NCBI GenBank assembly: GCA_031260235.1
Contig: JAIRKG010000144.1
Location: 1 to 6,994, forward strand
Source of the DNA: Dysgonamonadaceae bacterium
GTDB taxonomy: Bacteria; Bacteroidota; Bacteroidia; Bacteroidales; Azobacteroidaceae
DNA length: 6,994 bases
Reading direction: 5' to 3'
In this document: in pieces, positions 1-5,099 of the stretch
Layout of the letters: each line of letters begins with the position of its first letter
Position numbering within the stretch: position 1 is the stretch's first letter
Program-made: the position numbers and the translations under genes
Notes under the pieces: model-generated
What the model saw: only the letters and a program-made list of their open reading frames with translations
Database searches by the model: none
Told to the model about the DNA's origin: nothing

Positions 1-3
1 AAG

Positions 4-2352
4 TTACTTCTTTTTAATTAATACTCTCCAATAATTATCTATTTGCGTTTGTTCCAATATTGTATGTCCCTCGTTGCGAATCGACGCGGGGACATTGTTT
101 ATCGGATGTCCGTCGTCGAGCCATATCTCCAGCGTTTCGCCCGACTGCATGGCAGCAAGTTGCAGTTTCGTCTGGACAAAGTTCATCGGGCAAACAAAAC
201 CGCGCAGGTCTTTCCGTCTTACTGTTCCCTGCTTTTCTTTGGGACGTTCGGGACGCGGTTCGGGATTGGCGGCTGTTTTGAACTGCAAGGAATCATCCAT
301 ACTTTCATAAAGTGCAATCACCCTGTCCGCCAAAGCGTATATCTCATCCTTGCGAGCACTGAAATCGTATGTTTTCTCGTCTCGGGCAACAGACACAATA
401 TCCTTATATCCTTTTTCGACCAAACCATATTCGATAAAATTTGCGATAAAGAGGTTAAAGGCGTCTTCGGTCGTTTTCGGTTCGAGGCCGCGGGTTACTA
501 AAAGCATCCGCGACGCGGAATATAAAATAAGATACAGCAACCTGTTTATATCTGCCTTGTCGGTCGCTGTTTCCAACTCCTGCCTGTGTGATCGGATAAT
601 GCTCCGGTCTAATTCTATCATGTCAAACAATCCCGCCGAACACTCGGCAACACCTCTACTTACAACACTGAACGGCGTTTCAGATCCCCAATCGAAATAA
701 TAGTTTTTATCTTCTGAAAATGAGGGAATTTCCCGATATTCATCAATCAATTGCAGAGCTAAATCTTTTCCTTCCAACCGAAGGTAATCGCTAAACGAGG
801 CATATTTTCCTTTCGTTTCGGGATAGGCTTCCAACAATCGCCGCACAAATCGGGGAACTTCGCGTGCGCTAATACTTCCAACCGGCTCTGCCAATTGTGG
901 ATTATCGTCTCGGCTTGCCGCCAAATAAACATGGTATCCCGGATATGCTCTTTCGTTGCGCAAGGCTTTTCCTGAAAAGCCGACATCGCCCCAAAGATGC
1001 TGCCCGCAAGAGTTGGGGCATCCGGATATATGTATTTTTGCGGCGCTGAAATCATCTAATGACGTTTTGCTCTTCAACAACTCTTTGCGAATAGCGGTCG
1101 CCAATCCTTTGGACAGCCCTATTCCCAAACGACAGGTGTCGGCTCCCGTACAGGAAACGATGTTGCTGATTGCGGCAGGGAGTTGCGATTCCGCATTAAA
1201 CTCGCTAATAATGTCATACAATTCAACAAGCGCGGCATTGGGAATATTGCGCAGGCGAATATTCTGCGTAGTCGTGAAGCGAACGGTATGATTTCCGAAC
1301 CGGCTGACAAATAACAGCAGTTTCCGAAGTCCTGCCGTCTGCCGCTCGTCATCTAACCTGATATTTCCCAGCGGGATAGGCAAGAGGACAGAACTGTAAT
1401 TATCTTGCCGTTGAAAAGTAACATATCTTTTCTTCCACTGCAAATAGCTGTCGGTTTCCTGCGTGCCGGTATGCTTTGGATAAGTATGCTGCGGACGTTC
1501 GTCAACGGCTTCGGCAAGTTGGAAAGAATGTTTTGTTTTTGCTTCTTCGTAATATTTTCCGATTAGGCGGATGGTTTCTTCTTCGCCTAATTTGTAGAAT
1601 ATGAAACGTAAGCGTGCCTTGTTTCTATTTTTCCTGTTGCCATGTTCCGAGAAAAATTTCTTGAGGGCTTCGGCTACGGCAAACAGTTCGCTTTCCGGAA
1701 TAAAGTCAAACAACTTCCACCCGATTGTAGGCTTTGCGCCTGCGCCTCCTCCTGCATATACGAAGAAACCTTTTTTCCCGTCCTTTATCTTGGCAACAAA
1801 ACCGACATCGTTCACTGCCGCATATCCTATTTTTCTGTCATCGGACGAGAAAGCAATTTTCATTTTCCGAGGAAGTAAATAAGAATCCGATTCGGCAATT
1901 AACTTGGTCGTCAGCGCCATAGCATAAGGAGTCGTATCGAAGATTTCACCAACAGAAAATCCGCTTTCTTCCGAAACCAGAATGTTACGGATGGTATTGC
2001 CGCCGCCGCCTTTGGTACTCAAACCTTCTTTTTGCAGTTCAATGAGAATGGGTTCCAGGTCATCGAGTTGCAAGTTCTGTATTTGTATCTCCTGTCGGGT
2101 GGTGATGTGCAGCAGATTGGAACGATACTTTTGTGCGATATTTATCACACTTAGGAGCTGAGCGGGATAGATCACCCCGCCCGTCGTTCTTATACGCGAC
2201 ATATAAACGCCATCCTGCCGTTGCTCATATATACCCATCGGCACACGAAACGCTTTGAATTGAACCGGATCTACTTCTTGCCGTTGATAGCCTTTCGCAA
2301 GAGTTGCAAACTGAGTGATGTCCTCGCTTAATGTTTCTGGAAGTTTATACAT
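4..2352 (-). CDS. Siroheme [4Fe-4S] sulfite/nitrite reductase fused to a helical segment and a C-terminal TusA-like domain
   Basis: This 782-residue protein should carry out the six-electron reduction of sulfite to sulfide (or nitrite to ammonia) in the cytoplasm, with electrons probably from ferredoxin because no flavoprotein subunit is visible. The core, about residues 30-540, has the two-fold reductase layout. Cys401-x5-Cys407 and Cys445-x3-Cys449 are the ligands of the [4Fe-4S] cluster coupled to siroheme. Arg86 (TTRQ), Arg122 (TIRN), Lys163 and Lys165 (LPRKMK) match, by motif, the substrate-binding Arg83, Arg153, Lys215 and Lys217 of E. coli CysI. Residues about 560-690 form a predicted helical segment, possibly HEPN-like (weak). 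After a charged, proline-rich linker (695-710), residues 713-780 resemble TusA, with Cys721 in CPMN where TusA has CPxP. Single-chain reductases usually have about 500-640 residues, so the tail is extra. The TusA-like domain favours sulfite over nitrite, by inference. The ATG lies 6 bases after the ABC ATPase stop, so the two genes are likely co-transcribed. The stop lies 3 bases from the window edge. Confidence 0.92.
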   Translation of the reverse strand: MYKLPETLSEDITQFATLAKGYQRQEVDPVQFKAFRVPMGIYEQRQDGVYMSRIRTTGGVIYPAQLLSVINIAQKYRSNLLHITTRQEIQIQNLQLDDLEPILIELQKEGLSTKGGGGNTIRNILVSEESGFSVGEIFDTTPYAMALTTKLIAESDSYLLPRKMKIAFSSDDRKIGYAAVNDVGFVAKIKDGKKGFFVYAGGGAGAKPTIGWKLFDFIPESELFAVAEALKKFFSEHGNRKNRNKARLRFIFYKLGEEETIRLIGKYYEEAKTKHSFQLAEAVDERPQHTYPKHTGTQETDSYLQWKKRYVTFQRQDNYSSVLLPIPLGNIRLDDERQTAGLRKLLLFVSRFGNHTVRFTTTQNIRLRNIPNAALVELYDIISEFNAESQLPAAISNIVSCTGADTCRLGIGLSKGLATAIRKELLKSKTSLDDFSAAKIHISGCPNSCGQHLWGDVGFSGKALRNERAYPGYHVYLAASRDDNPQLAEPVGSISAREVPRFVRRLLEAYPETKGKYASFSDYLRLEGKDLALQLIDEYREIPSFSEDKNYYFDWGSETPFSVVSRGVAECSAGLFDMIELDRSIIRSHRQELETATDKADINRLLYLILYSASRMLLVTRGLEPKTTEDAFNLFIANFIEYGLVEKGYKDIVSVARDEKTYDFSARKDEIYALADRVIALYESMDDSLQFKTAANPEPRPERPKEKQGTVRRKDLRGFVCPMNFVQTKLQLAAMQSGETLEIWLDDGHPINNVPASIRNEGHTILEQTQIDNYWRVLIKKK

Positions 2353-2358
2353 GTGAAT

Positions 2359-3192
2359 TTAACTAAATACGCCGGAAAGATATTTTTTGGTCAGTTCGTG
2401 CTTGGGATTTTTGAACAGGTCTTCCGCGGAACCTGCTTCAATTATCTCTCCCAAATACATAAAAACCACGTGGTCGGCAATTCTTAACGCCTGCGGCAAC
2501 GTGTGTGTTACTAACACAACCCCATAATCCTTTTTCAATTCCACAAACAAGTCTTCAATGTGGCGGCTTGATATGGGATCCAAAGCAGACGTTGATTCGT
2601 CGCCGAGAATGAATTGCGGCTTGATAGCAAGCCCGCGGGCAAGGCATAAACGCTGTTGCTGTCCAATCGAGAGGCTTGACGCAGGCGCGTGGAGACGGTC
2701 TTTCACTTCTTCCCACAGTCCGGCGGCGCGCAAATTTTCCTCTACAATCCGCTGTAGCGTTTTTTTGTTTCGCGTTCCGTGTATTCTACATCCGAAAGCG
2801 ATATTGTCAAAAATAGACATGGGTAGTGGCGTTGGACGTTGTGATACTAAACCCATTTTTTTACGAATGTGCGTTACCTCCACTTTCTTTCCATAAATAT
2901 CTTCGCCGTCAACAAAGATATGTCCGTCAATACTTACTTTATCAACACTGCCTATCAGCCTGTTGATTGTTTTCAACAATGTAGATTTACCACATCCCGA
3001 AGGTCCTATAATACAAGTTATCTTCTTGTGTGGAATTTCAACGCTCACATCCTTTAGGATATGGTTACCGCCAATGCTAACATTGAGTTTCTTTACGTTC
3101 AAACCCGGCGTACCCGCCCCTTCTCTCTCCGGCAAATTACTTTTTGCAAATGCGTTTCCGAACAATCTTCTTACTTTTTTTATTGTCTGCAT
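2359..3192 (-). CDS. PstB-type ABC transporter ATP-binding protein
   Basis: Cytoplasmic ATPase subunit of an anion-type ABC importer, 277 residues from the chosen start. Visible motifs are Walker A GPSGCGKST (63-71), the Q-loop at Gln118 in SQRPTPLP (PstB proteins have QKPNPFP), signature LSIGQQQRL (174-182), Walker B with Asp198 and catalytic Glu199, D-loop SALDP (202-206) and H-loop His230. Overall similarity, including the SIFDNIAFG and RIHG segments, is to PstB. Two positions are atypical: the signature reads LSIGQ, not LSGGQ, and Walker B is followed by Ser instead of Pro (DES). No permease or solute-binding gene is in the window. Because sulfite reductase follows after 6 bases, the substrate may be sulfate or another sulfur oxyanion instead of phosphate (inference). 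The open frame extends upstream to 3339, but those 49 codons run through the promoter at 3217-3247 and a tandem repeat. The ATG at 3192, about 19 bases from the expected transcript start, is therefore preferred. Confidence 0.85.
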   Translation of the reverse strand: MQTIKKVRRLFGNAFAKSNLPEREGAGTPGLNVKKLNVSIGGNHILKDVSVEIPHKKITCIIGPSGCGKSTLLKTINRLIGSVDKVSIDGHIFVDGEDIYGKKVEVTHIRKKMGLVSQRPTPLPMSIFDNIAFGCRIHGTRNKKTLQRIVEENLRAAGLWEEVKDRLHAPASSLSIGQQQRLCLARGLAIKPQFILGDESTSALDPISSRHIEDLFVELKKDYGVVLVTHTLPQALRIADHVVFMYLGEIIEAGSAEDLFKNPKHELTKKYLSGVFS

Positions 3193-3216
3193 ATTAATTT
3201 GTATTAAAATTCGAGA

Positions 3217-3247
3217 CAAAGGTAGAGGGTTGTCCGGATACATACAA
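3217..3247 (-). promoter_or_regulatory. Bacteroidota-type promoter of the ABC ATPase-sulfite reductase operon
   Basis: On the minus strand, TTG at 3247-3245 is followed by 20 bases and then TACCTTTG at 3224-3217. This is an exact fit to the TAnnTTTG -7 box of the Bacteroidota primary sigma factor, with the usual spacing to the -33 TTG. Transcription should start near 3210, leaving a short, AT-rich leader of about 19 bases before the ATG at 3192 and no clear Shine-Dalgarno. The site decides the start codon of the ATPase, because the longer frame would begin upstream of the promoter. Confidence 0.7.
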
Positions 3248-3249
3248 TA

Positions 3250-3347
3250 CCGCAAATATGGTATTTTTTTGTTAAAAAACACCCTGATAAGGCGCGTATT
3301 CGTCTTAAAGAGGTGCATATTTGCCTTAAAGAGGCGCATATTTGCGG
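3250..3347. repeat. 11-bp inverted repeat flanking the promoter-proximal A/T tracts
   Basis: CCGCAAATATG at 3250-3260 is the exact reverse complement of CATATTTGCGG at 3337-3347. Nine bases of the same core also occur at 3316-3324, inside the second tandem repeat unit. The left arm begins 3 bases upstream of the -33 TTG of the ATPase-reductase promoter. Between the arms lies an imperfect small hairpin (3260-3283) formed by T and A tracts closed by GGT/ACC. The arrangement fits operator half-sites, but no regulator is known for it. Confidence 0.5.
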
Positions 3348-3351
3348 GGAA
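3289..3351. repeat. Three imperfect 21-bp tandem repeats in the divergent control region
   Basis: Units lie at 3289-3309, 3310-3330 and 3331-3351. Each contains a core like GAGGYGCATATTTGC followed by an A-rich end. Units 1 and 2 agree at 17 of 21 positions. Units 2 and 3 differ at only one of the first 15 positions and then diverge. Because the period is a multiple of three, both strands stay open and give seven-residue peptide repeats, which explains the false upstream extension of the ATPase frame. Twenty-one bp is two helical turns, so the cores would lie on one face of the DNA. Confidence 0.7.
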
Positions 3352-3371
3352 AAAGCGGGTATGTTGAAAGG

Positions 3372-3402
3372 TATGAATATATAAACATATTGATTAACTT
3401 TG
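3372..3402 (+). promoter_or_regulatory. Bacteroidota-type promoter of the yraN-yjbR-birA operon
   Basis: TATG at 3372-3375, 19 bases, then TAACTTTG at 3395-3402. The -7 box is a perfect TAnnTTTG and the -33 box differs from TTTG by one base. Transcription should start near 3408, giving a leader of about 33 bases before the yraN ATG at 3441. It is divergent from the ATPase-reductase promoter, with the 21-bp repeats between the two. Confidence 0.65.
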
Positions 3403-3429
3403 TGGCAAGAAAAACAGTATGAACTATAC

Positions 3430-3433
3430 AGGA
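3430..3433 (+). promoter_or_regulatory. Shine-Dalgarno-like site of yraN
   Basis: AGGA lies 7 bases before the ATG at 3441. Such sites are often absent in Bacteroidota, so this one helps to fix the yraN start against the out-of-frame ATG at 3419. Confidence 0.45.
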
Positions 3434-3440
3434 TTTTATT

Positions 3441-3818
3441 ATGGCCGAACATAACGAACTTGGAAAAGACGGCGAAGCTGCTGCCTGCGCTTATTTAAAA
3501 GAAAATGGGTATAAAATTTTACATACCAATTGGAGGAGAGGTCGCTGCGAATTGGATATTGTCGCTCAAACGGAAGACGAACTGGTGATTGTTGAGGTTA
3601 AAACCCGTTCAGACGGAGGTCTTGGCGATCCGGAAGATGCTGTTACTAACTCGAAAATCAAGAATATTATAGAAGCTGCAGATATTTACATTAAATCTTC
3701 TGATATTGATTTGCCGGCAAGATTTGATATTATTTCCATTATTGGGAAAAGTCCGAATTTCGAAATCGAACATATCGAAGACGCTTTTTATCCTCCTGTA
3801 AATATCCGCCGCCGGTAG
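3441..3818 (+). CDS. yraN: YraN-family (UPF0102) endonuclease-like protein
   Basis: A complete 125-residue protein of the usual length for the family, which has a Holliday-junction-resolvase-like / restriction-endonuclease-type fold. The sequence shows the N-terminal LGKDGE motif (7-12), Glu37-Leu-Asp39 in ELDIVA, and Glu52-Val-Lys54 in VEVKTR. Together these form the D-ExK-type metal-binding nuclease core. QxxxRFD-like C-terminal conservation is present as ARFDII (93-98). The biological substrate of YraN is not established; a role in DNA processing is inferred from the fold. It is the first gene of a three-gene operon, and the next start lies 3 bases after its stop. An AGGA 7 bases upstream and the promoter at 3372-3402 support the ATG at 3441. 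Confidence 0.9.
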   Translation: MAEHNELGKDGEAAACAYLKENGYKILHTNWRRGRCELDIVAQTEDELVIVEVKTRSDGGLGDPEDAVTNSKIKNIIEAADIYIKSSDIDLPARFDIISIIGKSPNFEIEHIEDAFYPPVNIRRR

Positions 3819-3821
3819 TTT

Positions 3822-4190
3822 ATGAATATCGAAGAACTTCATGAATATTGCCTTTCCATCAAAGGATCTACCGATTGTTTTCCTTTTGACGACGTTTCCC
3901 TGGTGATGAAAGTCGAGGGAAAAATGTTTACTCTTATTCCATTAGACAGCCCTGTGCTGCAAATCACTTTGAAGTGCGACCCCGAACAGGCGCTTGAATT
4001 GCGCGAACGATACGCTTGCGTAGAACCGGCTTGGCATTTCAATAAAAAATATTGGAACACCATTTATCCGAATCGGGAAATGACGGACGAAGAAGTACAA
4101 AAATGGATTTGCCATTCGGTGGACGAAGTGATAAAAAAATTGCCCAAACGGATTCAAATCGAATATTATAACAATGAGCAACATCATTAA
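3822..4190 (+). CDS. MmcQ/YjbR-family protein
   Basis: A 122-residue protein with the hallmarks of the MmcQ/YjbR family (CyaY-like fold, often annotated as DNA-binding). These are the N-terminal helix ending in CFPFDD (19-24), the KMFTLI strand (34-39), a double-strand segment LQITLKCDP (46-54), and NKKYWNTI (74-81), followed by a C-terminal helix pair ending in IKKLPKRIQ. The length is typical. The DNA-binding label comes from family annotation, and no molecular role is established. It sits between yraN and the biotin ligase. It starts 3 bases after yraN, and its last 17 bases overlap the ligase gene, so translation of the two is probably coupled. Confidence 0.88.
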   Translation: MNIEELHEYCLSIKGSTDCFPFDDVSLVMKVEGKMFTLIPLDSPVLQITLKCDPEQALELRERYACVEPAWHFNKKYWNTIYPNREMTDEEVQKWICHSVDEVIKKLPKRIQIEYYNNEQHH

Positions 4191-4902
4191 AATCAAAGAA
4201 ACGGATTCAACCAATCACTGGTTGCAAAAACAAAGCGAAAAACAGACTTTGGACGAAGGCGTTGCCGTTGCCGCTCAATTTCAGACCGTAGGGAAAGGAC
4301 AAAGAGGAAACCATTGGGAATCGGAAGCCGGGAAAAATATTCTTTGCAGCATGATTTTGTACCCTGAATTTCTGCCGGTTAAGCAACAGTTTTTGCTTTC
4401 CGAAACCGTTGCTTTGGGATTGAAAGATGCGATGGAACAATATATCAGTCCTGTTAAAATTAAATGGCCGAATGACATCTATTATAAGGACAAAAAAATC
4501 GCCGGCATATTGATAGAAAATGAATTATCGGGACAAATTACCTGCAAATCCATCGTTGGAGTCGGATTGAACGTCAATCAGGAGCAATTCTCACCCGCCG
4601 CTCCGAAAGCCGTCTCCATGAAACAAATTCTTGGGAAAGAAACAGAACCCGATACGCTTTTGGAACAAACAGTAAATGCCGTATTATTTCGTTACAACAC
4701 ACTGAAATCCGGAAATTCAAAATCAATCGCTTCGGCATATCACAATTCATTATACCGGAAATCGGACTTTCATCCCTTTACGGATAGAAACGGCGCTTTT
4801 ATCGCCGAAATAAACAGAGTTGCCGATGACGGGTTGCTTCATTTGATTACGAATGTGGGGGAAAAGCGTTGTTATGCATTTAAGGAAGTGGGCTATGTTT
4901 GA
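4174..4902 (+). CDS. birA: Biotin-[acetyl-CoA-carboxylase] ligase (biotin-protein ligase), monofunctional
   Basis: This 242-residue cytoplasmic enzyme forms biotinyl-5'-AMP and transfers biotin to the carrier lysine of biotin-dependent carboxylases. Visible motifs are ETDSTN (9-14), the biotin/AMP-binding loop GKGQRGNHW (40-48; GRGRRGRxW in E. coli BirA), KWPND (97-101), KKIAGIL (107-113, with Lys108 at the place of E. coli Lys183) and GVGLNVN (129-135). A short C-terminal beta domain follows from about residue 195. The N-terminal helix-turn-helix of E. coli BirA is missing, so it should not act as the biotin repressor. The start overlaps the preceding gene by 17 bases. An earlier start is unlikely, because MSNIIKIKETDSTN matches the usual beginning of single-domain ligases. 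The gene ends the operon. No carboxylase or biotin-synthesis gene is near. Confidence 0.93.
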   Translation: MSNIIKIKETDSTNHWLQKQSEKQTLDEGVAVAAQFQTVGKGQRGNHWESEAGKNILCSMILYPEFLPVKQQFLLSETVALGLKDAMEQYISPVKIKWPNDIYYKDKKIAGILIENELSGQITCKSIVGVGLNVNQEQFSPAAPKAVSMKQILGKETEPDTLLEQTVNAVLFRYNTLKSGNSKSIASAYHNSLYRKSDFHPFTDRNGAFIAEINRVADDGLLHLITNVGEKRCYAFKEVGYV

Positions 4903-5023
4903 TTTTTTATATTAAATATGTTAATGACAGATAAAAAAATATACAAGCGTGTTTTTTACCGAACAGGATATTTACAAGTCTAAAAGTATGCCATTTTGTC
5001 TGAAATAATGTCGCACATCTGCT

Positions 5024-5040
5024 TTGGCACATCATTTGTA
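5024..5040 (+). promoter_or_regulatory. Candidate -24/-12 (sigma-54-type) promoter of dnaK
   Basis: TTGGCACATCATTTGTA resembles the RpoN consensus TGGCAC-N5-TTGC. The -24 GG is at 5026-5027 and the -12 pair at 5038-5039 is GT instead of GC, with exactly 10 bases between them. Transcription would start near 5050, about 50 bases before the dnaK ATG. A primary-sigma reading is also possible: TTTG at 4995-4998, 20 bases, then CTGCTTTG at 5019-5026, which keeps only the TTTG half of the -7 box. No CIRCE (HrcA) element and no sigma-32-type promoter were seen in the 197-base spacer. Confidence 0.45.
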
Positions 5041-5099
5041 AAATATCTTATTAAAATAAACAACGGACTAAAATTAAGATACATATAAATAAAGACATT

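Noticed and set aside
43..1922. Plus-strand and alternative minus-strand open frames of 60-150 codons inside the sulfite reductase gene.
   Set aside because: They overlap a clear, motif-complete reductase frame and show no recognisable domains or initiation context.
3289..3351. Tandem repeats considered as a CRISPR fragment.
   Set aside because: Units are contiguous with no spacers, are only 21 bp long and diverge from each other.
2558..3367. Plus-strand frames opposite the ABC ATPase, including one of 134 codons ending in the repeat region.
   Set aside because: They are the reverse of a well-conserved ATPase. The repeat-derived LKRCIFA-type peptide arises only because the 21-bp period keeps frames open.
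3376..3391. AATAT-N6-ATATT palindrome between the -33 and -7 boxes of the yraN promoter.
   Set aside because: Five-base AT-only arms are common by chance in an AT-rich spacer.
4902..4940. Possible terminator after birA: an ATTTTTTAT / ATAAAAAAAT inverted repeat with inner ATTAA / TTAAT arms.
   Set aside because: The stem is made only of A-T pairs, has an internal bulge, starts in the stop codon and is not followed by a T-run. It is too weak to call.
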